From JAWXBT01 sp964523015 (lineage in GTDB: Bacteria; Bdellovibrionota_C; UBA2361; J135): DNA of 63,502 nt. Positions 9,222 to 17,927 of this stretch are shown one piece after another. Each line of letters opens with the position of its first letter. Within the stretch, counting starts at the first letter, position 1. Made by a program: the position numbers and the translations under genes. The stretch lies in assembly GCA_964523015.1 (NCBI GenBank), contig CAZFXN010000011.1, positions 1 through 63,502 of the forward strand, written 5' to 3'. Under the pieces are notes generated by a model. That model saw only the letters and a program-made list of their open reading frames with translations. It was not told where the DNA came from and did no database searches.

Positions 9222-9689
9222 ATGAATGTTGAACTCATAAATCCCTTTATCGCTGCCACCGTTAACGTTCTTAAGACCATGGCCCGTACCGACCCTAAGC
9301 ATGGCACGCCAAGTATTAAGCAAGGAAGTAAAACCTGGGGTGATGTTACTGGGCTTATAGGTATGGCAGGGGATGGAGTCTGCGGAAGTTTAATCATTAG
9401 CTTTGATGAACCATGCATTTTAAAGATCGTTAGCAATATGTTGATGGAAGATTTTAAAGAGATCAATAACGACGTCCTTGATGCGGTTGGTGAGATAACC
9501 AATATGATCTCTGGTGGAACTAAATCTGCACTTAGCGAGAAAGGTTATAATTTTAATATGGCCACGCCGATGATGATTACCGGGAAAAATATCTCTTTAT
9601 CACAACTTTCAAAGACTCCAGTTATTACTGTTCCATTTACAACTGAAGCTGGGCAGTTTGTGGTGGAAGCTCATATTTCAAAAGCTTAA
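9222..9689 (+). CDS. cheX: Chemotaxis protein CheX (CheY-P phosphatase)
   Basis: A 155-residue CheX-family protein. The active-site helix reads D-A-V-G-E-I-T-N, with the family proline 22 residues after the Asn. The start MNVELINPFI and GGTKSALSEKGY blocks are typical of CheX. CheX dephosphorylates CheY-P, ending the signal. It lies just upstream of the classical cheY (198 bp), its likely substrate. It is separate from the cheA operon, with 189 bp of AT-rich DNA before it. It is closer to canonical CheX than the protein at 4613-5077. Confidence 0.88.
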   Translation: MNVELINPFIAATVNVLKTMARTDPKHGTPSIKQGSKTWGDVTGLIGMAGDGVCGSLIISFDEPCILKIVSNMLMEDFKEINNDVLDAVGEITNMISGGTKSALSEKGYNFNMATPMMITGKNISLSQLSKTPVITVPFTTEAGQFVVEAHISKA

Positions 9690-9886
9690 ACTTTATCTAC
9701 GTATTATCAGGATAATCCCTTAAATGAGCATATCTGCTCTATACAAGGCAACTTCCTATAATTACCTATAATCACACTGCATTTTAAATTTGATTATGTG
9801 ATTTTTTGTTTATAAATTTCTAAATACCTGTCGATAGTATTTAAATCTGGGGAAGTTTAAGTTTTTCAAATTGTGTGAGGTTATTC

Positions 9887-10306
9887 ATGGGCGCTTTAGA
9901 TAATGTTGATAAAAAAATGAGCATATTGGTTGTTGATGATTTTGCGACCATGAGACGAATTATTAGAGGAGTCTTAAAGCAATTGGGATTTACCAATATT
10001 GAAGAGGCTGAAGACGGAGCCGTAGCCCTTTCAAAACTTAAGAAAGGTGAGTTTAAATTTATAATATCTGATTGGAATATGCCTAATATGCAAGGCATTG
10101 ATCTACTTAAAGCGGTGAGAGCAGATGAGAAATTGAAAGCGCTGCCATTTTTGATGGTGACTGCAGAAGCCAAAAAAGAAGAGGTTATCGCTGCAGTACA
10201 AGCTGGTGTTTCAAACTACGTCATTAAGCCTTTTACTCCTGATGCTTTAGAGAGTAAAATCACTGATATCTTTGCTAAGCAGCAGGCAGCAACTCCGCCG
10301 TCTTAA
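9887..10306 (+). CDS. cheY: Chemotaxis response regulator CheY
   Basis: Receiver-only protein of 139 aa that closely follows the enterobacterial CheY pattern: VVDDFATMRRI at the acidic pair, phospho-acceptor Asp62 in ISDWNMPNMQG, MVTAEAKKE around the conserved Thr, and YVIKPFTPD at the Lys. Phospho-CheY would bind the flagellar switch. I prefer the ATG at 9887 to a GTG 12 bp upstream because GTGAGG sits at good spacing. A short acidic N-terminal and a Gln/Ala/Pro C-terminal extension are present. Its similarity to motor-binding CheY implies a flagellum elsewhere in the genome. Confidence 0.95.
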   Translation: MGALDNVDKKMSILVVDDFATMRRIIRGVLKQLGFTNIEEAEDGAVALSKLKKGEFKFIISDWNMPNMQGIDLLKAVRADEKLKALPFLMVTAEAKKEEVIAAVQAGVSNYVIKPFTPDALESKITDIFAKQQAATPPS

Positions 10307-10404
10307 AATAATTTAGTGGCAAATCCGATAACATCGCTGAGTATCTCGTTGCCAAGGAGAGGTTTTCTAGCTAGCTTTAGGTAATCGCCTGTAAGCTAAT
10401 TAAA

Positions 10405-12054
10405 GTGAAAAATTCTCAACATAATAATGCTAAAAAATCCCCTGGTTTAATTAGGGGCACTGCAATTGTAAGTTTTTTTACCCTTATAAGTAGAGTCTTA
10501 GGATTTATACGAGATCTCCTGTTTGCCCGACTCTTTGGAGCAGGGCTTGTTGCCGATGCTTTCTTTGTAGCCTTTCGCATACCTAATCTTCTTAGAAGTA
10601 TCATGGCTGAGGGAGCACTGACATCTGGTTTTGTTCCTGTATTCTCTGATGAGTTAAGGCGAGGACATAAGGAAGCTCAAAGTGCAATTACCTCCGTTAC
10701 AAGTCTCTTAGTTTTTGCATCTGTTATTCTTTCTTTATTAGGAATTCTTTACAGCAAAGAGATTACTACTTTGTTTGCCCCTGGTTTTTTAAGAGATCCA
10801 GAGAAATTTTTATTAGCCTCTGAACTTCTACAGATAATGTTCCCCTATGTTATATTTGTAAGTTTAGTAGCCATGCTTGGAGGAGCATTAAACTCTGTTC
10901 AGATCTTTGGTACTGCTGCGATGGCTCAGGTTATAATGAACGTTGTCTTTATCATTGGAATACTCATTGCAATGCAGAGAGCCACCATCGCACCGTATAT
11001 TATCGCTTGGACTGTGCTTGTTGGGGGGATAGCCCAAGTACTTTATCAACTACCTGCTTTGAAAAAAGCTGGCTTTGTCCTGTCAATTACCTTTAAATTT
11101 TTGACTCCAGCAACAAAGAAAGTACTCTTATTAATGCTACCGGCTATCTTTGGTGCAGCGGTTTATCAGGTATCTATCTTTTTTAACACAATCTTTGCTT
11201 CATTTCTGATTGAGGGAAGTGTTTCCTGGCTTTTCTATGCTGACAGAATCTCTCAATTTCCGATTGGAATATATTCAATAGCACTAGCATCAGTTTTACT
11301 CCCTGCCCTCTCACATGCCCAAAGTGATAATGATCAAAAACTTTTCTCTACCAATTTATATAACTCTCTTCGTTATACCTCTTTTTTAATGATCCCTATA
11401 TCCGCCGCAATTATTCTTTTGGCTGAACCTATTATTAGTCTTCTATTTGAGCGTGGAGAATTTACAAGGGTAGCTACAATCAATACTGCTCAAGCTCTTA
11501 CAGCATATGCTTTTGGATTATGGGGAATAAGTTGCCATACTATGGTAGTTCGATCTTTTATTGCTAAAAAAGATACGGTCACTCCTACTCTCATAGGAAT
11601 CTTAATGCTGACGATTAACCTGCTTTTTTCGATCATACTAATCGGACCAGTTAATAATTTTGAAGGTAGTTTTTTTGGTGGATTAATCGTATCAGCAAGA
11701 GAGTTAGTTGGTTTGGTATTCCCACTTTATTCTTTTGGGCATGTAGGATTAGCCCTAGCTTCCTCAATCTCAGGAACCATTGGATTTATCTTAATTAGTT
11801 TTATCTTTTCCAAAGGGAAAACTCAGTTATTATGGTTAAAATTCTCAATAGGTACATTTAAGAACATCCTAGCTGCGCTCTCCGCCTACTCTGTGGCTTT
11901 AACAGTAATTCAAGGCCTCTCCCCTCTTTGGGCTGTATTAATAGGAGGAGCCGCTGGACTTATGACTTTTATAGCGGCTGGATTAATTTTAAAAATAGTA
12001 GAAATTCAGGAAACTTTTCAGATTTTAAAGCGAATACATAAGTGGAAAGGCTAA
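10405..12054 (+). CDS. murJ: Lipid II flippase MurJ (MviN)
   Basis: Polytopic inner-membrane protein (549 aa, about 14 hydrophobic segments) of the MOP exporter superfamily, which flips lipid II for peptidoglycan synthesis. The N-terminal signature SRVLGFIRDLLFARLFGAG followed by ADAFFVAFRIPNLLR and GALTSGFVPVF is diagnostic; GERG-like FERGEFT also occurs. GTG is the likely start (10405), with no strong ribosome site. It lies between cheY and the stator/ATPase pair; murJ often neighbours flagellar or housekeeping genes, so the context is not informative. Confidence 0.95.
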   Translation: MKNSQHNNAKKSPGLIRGTAIVSFFTLISRVLGFIRDLLFARLFGAGLVADAFFVAFRIPNLLRSIMAEGALTSGFVPVFSDELRRGHKEAQSAITSVTSLLVFASVILSLLGILYSKEITTLFAPGFLRDPEKFLLASELLQIMFPYVIFVSLVAMLGGALNSVQIFGTAAMAQVIMNVVFIIGILIAMQRATIAPYIIAWTVLVGGIAQVLYQLPALKKAGFVLSITFKFLTPATKKVLLLMLPAIFGAAVYQVSIFFNTIFASFLIEGSVSWLFYADRISQFPIGIYSIALASVLLPALSHAQSDNDQKLFSTNLYNSLRYTSFLMIPISAAIILLAEPIISLLFERGEFTRVATINTAQALTAYAFGLWGISCHTMVVRSFIAKKDTVTPTLIGILMLTINLLFSIILIGPVNNFEGSFFGGLIVSARELVGLVFPLYSFGHVGLALASSISGTIGFILISFIFSKGKTQLLWLKFSIGTFKNILAALSAYSVALTVIQGLSPLWAVLIGGAAGLMTFIAAGLILKIVEIQETFQILKRIHKWKG

Positions 12055-12085
12055 ATCGTTTAAGCCTAGTTTCTATTCGCTTTAA

Positions 12086-12733
12086 ATGACTATAACAAAG
12101 ACTAATACCGCGATAAAAGCGTCTCTAGATTACAACACCTCCCAAATTGCAGGAGATGCACTTTATTTTGAGCTCAAAAAATTAAAAGATTCTTCAGTCA
12201 TACTCAGGCAGCAGGTTCGGAAACAAGCTGCAAATGATCTCTGGTCACTTAGAAAAAGGTTGATTAAACGATCGCAGGAATTAAGCGTTAGGGAGATAAA
12301 AAAGTGGGAGTTAAATAATCTAACCTCACTGCATCAAAAATATAAAGCAAGCCTAATGGCCTCAAGCAGTGATTGCCTTAATCTAGTAAAAAAAATAGCT
12401 CAAACAATTATTGGAGAACATTTTAATTTCGATAACACTTCTTTAGGAAAGAAGATCTCAGCAGCGATCAACAGATTGGCAAATTCAAAGAATATCTTAG
12501 TTTACGTTAACCCTAGTGATATCAAAGATCTATATAATAGATTATCAGAGCTTCATCCAGAAAATCATATAGATCTAAAAATATCTAAAGAGATCCCTTT
12601 AGGAGAGGCTCAAATTGTTTCTGCCTCTGGAAGTGTAGAGATCTCCTGGCAAAAGCACTTAGATATTCTCGTTGAAAGCCTCCAACATAAAGTTACTCTT
12701 TCTAAAGAAGGTGGATATGAACAACCTAGCTAG
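12086..12733 (+). CDS. FliH/SctL-type stator of a type III secretion ATPase
   Basis: A 215-residue, Lys-rich, mostly helical protein directly upstream of, and overlapping, the FliI/SctN ATPase. The C-terminal third (SAINRLANSKNILVYVNPSD, then a PLGEAQIVSASGSVEISW strand block) matches the HrpE/YscL/FliH C-terminal domain, which binds the ATPase and resembles the V-ATPase E subunit. The N-terminal half is a predicted coiled coil. It should sit at the cytoplasmic face of the export gate. Whether it is flagellar (FliH) or injectisome (SctL) cannot be decided without more genes. The assignment rests on context plus the C-terminal pattern. Confidence 0.65.
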   Translation: MTITKTNTAIKASLDYNTSQIAGDALYFELKKLKDSSVILRQQVRKQAANDLWSLRKRLIKRSQELSVREIKKWELNNLTSLHQKYKASLMASSSDCLNLVKKIAQTIIGEHFNFDNTSLGKKISAAINRLANSKNILVYVNPSDIKDLYNRLSELHPENHIDLKISKEIPLGEAQIVSASGSVEISWQKHLDILVESLQHKVTLSKEGGYEQPS

Positions 12734-14063
12734 CCTGCTATCTCTTGATCTAACTGAGCCAAATTATATTACCTCAAAGGGGAGTATTGTTGGATCTAGA
12801 GGAAACACCCTTACAGCAAAACTACCCCACGCATCGTTAGGTGATCTTTGCTACATTTCAACTCATAGTGAAGAGGTTCCCGCTCAAGTTGTCGCCTTTA
12901 ATGAAGACGTTGTAACTCTAGCCCCACTAAGGGGATTTAATAGAATTGGAACTGGATCTCTTGTTACCTGTACAGGAGCACCACTTAAGGTAAGAGTTGT
13001 TGGAGACTTACTTGGTAAAGTTATTAACGCAATCGGTGAACCACTACTTAAAGGTGTCGATCAGCCGGATCAGTCATGCAAAAATTCAGATGCTCATTCA
13101 CTTAATATATATGCATCCCCACCTAATCCACTTAAAAGAGAGATCATTAAAAGGCAATTGATAACCGGAGTCTCGGTAATTGATACCCTATGTCCGATCG
13201 GTCATGGTCAAAGGTTGGGCCTTTTTGCTAGCGCAGGAGTAGGAAAATCTACCTTACTTGGAATGCTTTCACGAAATGCATCAGTTGATGTTGTAGTAAT
13301 AGGACTGATTGGAGAGAGAGGAAGAGAGGTAAAAGAATTTATTGAAAATAATCTTGGTGAAGATGGTTTAAAAAGAGCAGTTGTCGTTGTCTCAACAAGT
13401 GACGAACTACCGATAATGAGAACATTAGCAGCTTTCACTGCTACATCAATAGCGGAGCACTATAGAGATCAAGGGTGTTCTGTTTTACTTTTAGTTGATT
13501 CTATCACTAGAACTGCAAGAGCAATTAGAGATGTTGGCCTATCTGCGGGGGAGGTCCCTGTTAGACACGGCTATACCTCTTCAGTATACACTGAGTTGCC
13601 ACGTCTCCTTGAACGAGCAGGAACATCTGATAAAGGATCAATCACTGCCATCTATAACGTATTAACTGACAACGAAAGAGAGCTCGATCCTTTAGCTGAA
13701 GAGGTAAAAAGCATCCTTGATGGACATATTGTTTTAAGTAGGCAGCTTGCTGAAAGGGGTGTGCTCCCTGCCGTTGATATTACGTCATCTATCTCGAGAC
13801 TCCTGCCAAATTTACTAAATGATCAGTGGCAAAAAGAATGTCGACAAATAGTAAAGATTGCCGCCAAGATAAAAAAAGATAAGGATATAATTTTGCTAGG
13901 TGGAACGCCTGATGCTGAACTCAAAGCAGCACTTAGTGTCGAAGAGTTAATATATGAGCTGATTAATCAAGATCCAAATGTGACCAGAGGCATAGAGGAA
14001 AGCCGAATCAAGATGAAGGAGATCTTAAAGCGATACAACGAAGTTTTGTCAGTTGCTACTTAA
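12717..14063 (+). CDS. FliI/SctN-type type III export ATPase
   Basis: A 448-residue F1-beta-like hexameric ATPase that powers substrate unfolding for flagellar or injectisome export. Walker A is ASAGVGKST with Lys177; Walker B is VLLLVDSITR; the GERGREV arginine block and ILDGHIVLSRQLAERG are typical of the family. I chose the ATG at 12717 with GAAGGTGG upstream, which overlaps the stator gene by 17 bp; a TTG 45 bp upstream is less likely. The phrase LDPLAEEVKSILDGHI is closer to SctN than to FliI in my reading, but this is not decisive. No other export-apparatus genes are in the window. Part of its C-terminus is duplicated at 15149-15302. Confidence 0.9.
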   Translation: MNNLASLLSLDLTEPNYITSKGSIVGSRGNTLTAKLPHASLGDLCYISTHSEEVPAQVVAFNEDVVTLAPLRGFNRIGTGSLVTCTGAPLKVRVVGDLLGKVINAIGEPLLKGVDQPDQSCKNSDAHSLNIYASPPNPLKREIIKRQLITGVSVIDTLCPIGHGQRLGLFASAGVGKSTLLGMLSRNASVDVVVIGLIGERGREVKEFIENNLGEDGLKRAVVVVSTSDELPIMRTLAAFTATSIAEHYRDQGCSVLLLVDSITRTARAIRDVGLSAGEVPVRHGYTSSVYTELPRLLERAGTSDKGSITAIYNVLTDNERELDPLAEEVKSILDGHIVLSRQLAERGVLPAVDITSSISRLLPNLLNDQWQKECRQIVKIAAKIKKDKDIILLGGTPDAELKAALSVEELIYELINQDPNVTRGIEESRIKMKEILKRYNEVLSVAT

Positions 14064-14067
14064 AAGG

Positions 14068-14101
14068 AAAGCAACTTTCCCGAATCTGGGAAGTTCGCTT
14101 T
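14068..14101 (+). terminator. Hairpin just after the ATPase gene
   Basis: Imperfect inverted repeat: AAAGC at 14068-14072 pairs with GCTTT at 14097-14101, and the inner AACTT-CCC pairs with GGGAAGTT. It starts 4 bp after the ATPase stop and is a likely transcription end, although it lacks a long T run. Confidence 0.5.
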
Positions 14102-14168
14102 GAAGCTACCTGGACTGTTTCGTAAGAACCTCCTAATCACTGTAGTGATCCTAATAATTCTTCCTCTT

Positions 14169-14854
14169 CTACGGAAGAATATATAGAGAGCTTACATCTG
14201 AGGAAAAGTTTCTTCGTTCCCCCAAGCCAACAGAAGAAGAAGAAGAAGTTGGAAGTGAGACCGTTACTTCAATGGTTGCTCCAATTTTTGGTATTCCTTT
14301 AACAATCAATTGCAGCGAGCTAGTATTAATCGTGTATGTTTTTATAATCTCAGAGCCTGAATAGCAGATAATATTTATAAAGCATCCTCGATCGATAACA
14401 CTTAAACGAGTGCCATCTGGTGAGAGTGCAAGATCATATCCATTGCCAGTAAAATCTTTGCTCAGTATGTCTCCGCCATATTGGTTGATATGATCTCTGT
14501 TGAACCTGTGGAATTTGGGAACACTGCTCCAGTTTGTATAACAGAAACTCGATTTGCATCTCTAGCTCCAGCGATCTTGGGATCAGGGCTAAACACTGTG
14601 TTAGATACGGATGCCTGTAAAAGAGTTGGCTCGCTTGTTGTGTAATCCGTAGATGAATAGATCCTCAATCTCTTCTGCCAGGTTCCGTAATACGTAGCTA
14701 CGAATGCTCCGCTTCCAAACATTTCTACTGCTTGTGGTCCTCCGCCGAATGTTTCCGAAAATTCAGAGATGAGATCTCTATCAACTTGAGCGTATTAAAG
14801 TGATGATATGAGTAGTAGAGTTAGGCCGATGATAGTTTGAGCTGCTCTATACAC
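14169..14854 (-). pseudogene. Broken secreted beta-propeller-like protein
   Basis: Reading from a GTG at 14854 gives a signal-peptide-like stretch (VYRAAQTIIGLTLLLISSL), then an in-frame TAA (14797-14795). The same frame continues with YAQVDRDLISEF and a propeller-like region (AFVATYYG, VFSPDPKIAGARDANR) until about 14465. There a frameshift moves the homology to another frame, which continues with DLALSPDGTRLSVIDRG and a Ser-rich tail to a stop at 14169. SPDGTRL is a typical WD40/PD40 blade motif. So one nonsense and one frameshift mutation disrupt what was probably a secreted propeller protein of about 228 codons. Sequencing error could explain one lesion but hardly both alongside the scar next door. 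It lies between the ATPase gene and the copied ATPase tail. Confidence 0.75.
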
Positions 14855-15148
14855 AATCAACCTTGCAAAAAAATAGATCTCTTAATAGTTAATAGATTCG
14901 ACACTACTATGTATATCGTAATTCCTTGTTCTGTTGCTTTGGTGGCAAGTCGCTTAGGGAGACATAGTAATGGTGAAATGATTTTGTTGTTTTTATATAG
15001 TTTTTGCGGCGTTTTACTAATAAATCATGATCGCACAGAACATCAAGAGCGATGTTTTCAACGCGGAGCCAAAGAGAATGAAGCTCCATTTTTGGAATGG
15101 ATTTTTGGAGCGCATGAATTTCTCGATATAGCTCGTAGGTTTTGTGTT

Positions 15149-15302
15149 GAACTTAAAGCAGCTCTTAGTGTCGACAAGTTAATTCGACAAGTTAATTTAT
15201 GAGCTGATTAATCAAGAGCCTGAAGAAAAATGAGACGTCATGCTTAGCAAGCAAATGACAAAAGAAATCTTAAGAAAATATGATGCTGCCTTGATTAGCT
15301 AA
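15149..15302 (+). pseudogene. Duplicated, frameshifted C-terminus of the FliI/SctN ATPase
   Basis: Reads ELKAALSVDKLI at 15149, matching ELKAALSVEELI of the ATPase (from about 13918). The frame is then broken by an exact 13-bp tandem duplication (CGACAAGTTAATT at 15172-15184 and again at 15185-15197). Skipping one copy restores YELINQEPEE, like YELINQDPNV in the intact gene. After a gap the end reads MTKEILRKYDAAL then stop, like MKEILKRYNEVL. This is a remnant of a second ATPase copy or a partial duplication. Upstream sequence (14860-15148) shows no convincing homology and no other gene. The fragment cannot encode a working protein. Confidence 0.8.
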
Positions 15303-15346
15303 ACATACAAGCTCACAAATGTTTTGTTTCTGGCAGAATAAAATAA

Positions 15347-15922
15347 TTAAAGTGCCTCTTCTATCGCCTTACGAATCTTGCTTGAAGTTGGAGAGGTCAT
15401 AGAAGAGAACCTAGCGACAACTTGGCCATTTTTATTGACCAATAATTTCACAAAATTCCAGCCTGGATCACCTCTAAATTTTTCCTCAGATTCAGTCGTA
15501 AGAAAGGAGTAAACCGGCTGCCTATTTTCACCTTTTACAATACCTTTAGAAAAAATTGGGAAAGTCGTCTTATACTTTAGTTCGCATAACTTTTTTATCT
15601 CTGAATTATCACCTGGCTCTTGCGAACCAAAGTCATTGCTAGGAAAAGCGAGTATTTCAAATCCACGATCTCTATACTCTTCATACAATTTTTGTAGCCC
15701 GGCGTATTGTGAAGTAAATCCGCACTCAGAGGCAGTGTTCACGACTAACGAAACTTTTCCTTTAAACTTTTCAAGGCTTACCTTTTCTCCATTTACGTTT
15801 TCCACAGCCAAATCGTACAATCCATTTTTGTGCCCAATATCAGCTGCCATAACATTTATCTCTCCTAAATATAATAAGGTCAGTACTAATAAAAATAATT
15901 GCAATACTCTAAGATTATTCAT
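15347..15922 (-). CDS. Glutathione-peroxidase-family thiol peroxidase, exported
   Basis: A 191-residue member of the GPx family with an N-terminal signal peptide (hydrophobic LRVLQLFLLVLTLLYLG, cleavage near MAA), so periplasmic. The peroxidatic Cys lies in NTASECGFTSQY; the Trp-Asn pair is in GWNFVKLLV. The usual FPCNQFG box reads FPSNDFGSQEPG, so the family resolving Cys and the catalytic-tetrad Gln are replaced by Ser and Asp. This variant is, from memory, common among bacterial homologues and probably uses thioredoxin-like reductants. It starts 14 bp after the methyltransferase gene and is the likely last gene of the photoprotection operon, where it would detoxify lipid hydroperoxides. 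Confidence 0.88.
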   Translation of the reverse strand: MNNLRVLQLFLLVLTLLYLGEINVMAADIGHKNGLYDLAVENVNGEKVSLEKFKGKVSLVVNTASECGFTSQYAGLQKLYEEYRDRGFEILAFPSNDFGSQEPGDNSEIKKLCELKYKTTFPIFSKGIVKGENRQPVYSFLTTESEEKFRGDPGWNFVKLLVNKNGQVVARFSSMTSPTSSKIRKAIEEAL

Positions 15923-15936
15923 AATGATTAATCTAA

Positions 15937-17043
15937 TTACTCAGACTTATTTGACGGATTCGTGTAAACTATCTGAAAAACATGGACCATCTTTTTTCTA
16001 AAAAATGCTCTGCAGCCAGAGAGATAAAACTTCCACATTCTTTGAAAATGAATGTCGTATTTTTCTGAAATTCGTGGCCAGGCCTTCTCAATATTATCAC
16101 TCCAAGCTTTGAGAGTCTTTTCATAATCAGCTCCAAGATTCTCTACATTTTCAACGATGAGATTGCCTATTTTAGAGTCAAAAAGCTCCTTATGTTTGGG
16201 TATATATCCATTCGGAAAGATATATTTAGTTAACCAAACTAAAAACTGATCAATTGCAGGATTAGAAGTTAAGGAGAAATTGTCAGTTGAAATAACTTGT
16301 AGCAGAAACTTCCCCTGCCCTTTTAAGCAGCGTTCAATCATTTGAAAAAATGCTGGGATATTTTTTCTGCCTACAGCTTCAATCATTTCAATTGAAACAA
16401 TTTTATCAAAATAACCTGAGTAGGTTTTATAATCTTGCAGTAATATCTCTACCGGTAATCCCTTACAACGATCACTTGCAAACTTGGCTTGCTCTGTTGA
16501 CACAGTAAGTCCAACAACTGAAACGCCATAGTGTCGAGTTGCATATTCTGCAAAATTACCCCATCCACAGCCAACATCTAGAACTCTTTGTCCAGGCCTT
16601 AGCTCTAATTTGTTACATATAATTTGTAGCTTCGCCTGCTGGGCTTGTGCAAGATCTTGGGCATCCCGCCAATAACCACTAGTATAACTCATACTAGGAT
16701 CAAGCATTTCTGTAAAAAGATCATTTCCAAGATTATAATGTTTGAGTGCTACTTCAAAAGCACGATCTCCCTTTTGTAGATTAATTATCAATTCATAAAA
16801 CAACCGTCCTATAGTTTGAAAGTGAAGTTTACTGGGCAGTAAATCTGGCTGCCCAAGGATTTGAAACAAAAAATCATCAAGATTATCGCAATCAAATGCG
16901 CCGCTTATATAAGCTTCACCCAAACCAAAAATCCCTTCGCGCTTGAGCAATGAACGGAGTGAGGGTTCTAGTGAAAGACCAAGATCTGTAGAGCAAAGAG
17001 ATTCATTTATACTTCCTTGTACAGTAGTATTCATAAAAATCAT
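15937..17043 (-). CDS. Cyclopropane-fatty-acid-synthase-like SAM methyltransferase
   Basis: Methyltransferase (368 aa) acting on unsaturated acyl chains of membrane phospholipids. The SAM motif VLDVGCGWGNFAEYA is followed by the family blocks SVVGLTVSTEQAKFA, IEMIEAVGRKN (conserved Glu) and KYIFPNGYIP. Compared with E. coli Cfa, the active-site Cys in SCAYW is Ser (TSGYW) and the bicarbonate-ligand His is Gln (LLQVI), as in divergent CFA-like enzymes. It may therefore methylate rather than cyclopropanate, as UfaM-type enzymes do in furan fatty acid synthesis (inference). The first ATG overlaps the DUF1365 stop (ATGA). A second ATG at 17034 has better spacing from AGGAGG. Confidence 0.88.
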   Translation of the reverse strand: MIFMNTTVQGSINESLCSTDLGLSLEPSLRSLLKREGIFGLGEAYISGAFDCDNLDDFLFQILGQPDLLPSKLHFQTIGRLFYELIINLQKGDRAFEVALKHYNLGNDLFTEMLDPSMSYTSGYWRDAQDLAQAQQAKLQIICNKLELRPGQRVLDVGCGWGNFAEYATRHYGVSVVGLTVSTEQAKFASDRCKGLPVEILLQDYKTYSGYFDKIVSIEMIEAVGRKNIPAFFQMIERCLKGQGKFLLQVISTDNFSLTSNPAIDQFLVWLTKYIFPNGYIPKHKELFDSKIGNLIVENVENLGADYEKTLKAWSDNIEKAWPRISEKYDIHFQRMWKFYLSGCRAFFRKKMVHVFQIVYTNPSNKSE

Positions 17044-17927
17044 CTCCTCCTTTCAGTAAATACAATATCTTCTTTATCGCCTTGCCTTATCTCATCTGCC
17101 ACTTTAAATCGAGTCAACATAGAGAGTACTTTAAGCCTTAGGGAATGAATGATGTTTTGCCTGGATCTCAATGTATTAATACTTGATGGCACAGGTTTTT
17201 TTTTCGGAACAATTTGATGTTTAAAGTAGAGTATCATCGCCTGATAATGAATTTTTATCATTGTAGTTACTGCTGTTAAGGGAAATTTCAATAAAGTGCG
17301 AATAAGATTTTTTGTTGTAAATTCTTGATAACGTCCTCGTAGACTACTATTAAAAACTTCTCTATTAGATTTCAAAAGAGTAATATCGATCTGTAATTTA
17401 GGGGAGAGACTCTGCAAAGTGCATCTGTATTCACCGGACACATCAAAGAATGGGGACACAAAAAAACTTTTGGGGAAACTAAAGCTGATTGGTAAATTTT
17501 TATTATTAAATCCTGCTTGCATAACATAGCTGTGTTTCTCTCCAAAGGTATTATTGACTTCGGCAACTATAGAATGAAGCGTTTCATCTTTGTTGAAAGA
17601 GATAAAGAAGCTAGCTGGATTAAAAACATATCCCAAGAATCTTGGCACCGTTAGTAAGAAGCTTTTTGTATCTACATACGTTATATTTTCATTTGCCAAT
17701 ACTGAATGTAATTTTTCTAGTATAGGCTTAGCTCCACACATCAAATAGTCAGAATCAAAGATACTAAAAACTCCGTATTTATTATGCTTTAAAAGAGGGG
17801 ATTTAATTTGCTCAGAAGCTAATGCTTGTAAATCTAGTTGTAACATAAAAAGAGGGTAAGAGAAGTTGTGAACTTTTCTTTCGTTTCTCCGGTGGTGCAC
17901 TGCTCCCCAAAATACTTTTGTGTTCAT
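17040..17927 (-). CDS. DUF1365 family protein
   Basis: A 295-residue DUF1365 protein. The N-terminal block VFWGAVHHRRNERKVHNFSYP and the YVFNPASFFISF block are diagnostic of the family, whose biochemical role is unknown to me. It nearly always lies between an FAD amine oxidase and a CFA-like methyltransferase in photo-oxidative stress operons, suggesting a role in modified fatty acid synthesis. Here both neighbours are present with 4-bp ATGA-type overlaps at each end, so the three are translationally coupled. Confidence 0.9.
   Translation of the reverse strand: MNTKVFWGAVHHRRNERKVHNFSYPLFMLQLDLQALASEQIKSPLLKHNKYGVFSIFDSDYLMCGAKPILEKLHSVLANENITYVDTKSFLLTVPRFLGYVFNPASFFISFNKDETLHSIVAEVNNTFGEKHSYVMQAGFNNKNLPISFSFPKSFFVSPFFDVSGEYRCTLQSLSPKLQIDITLLKSNREVFNSSLRGRYQEFTTKNLIRTLLKFPLTAVTTMIKIHYQAMILYFKHQIVPKKKPVPSSINTLRSRQNIIHSLRLKVLSMLTRFKVADEIRQGDKEDIVFTERRR

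Noticed and set aside
9811..9838. Sigma-28-like elements (TAAA and GTCGATAG) before cheY
   Set aside because: The spacing is about 13 instead of 15 bases and the match is weak; not called.
14837..15202. Plus-strand 121-codon frame over the scar
   Set aside because: Its end is the frameshifted copy of the ATPase tail; the earlier part has no homology and no ribosome site, so it is a chance frame over decayed DNA.
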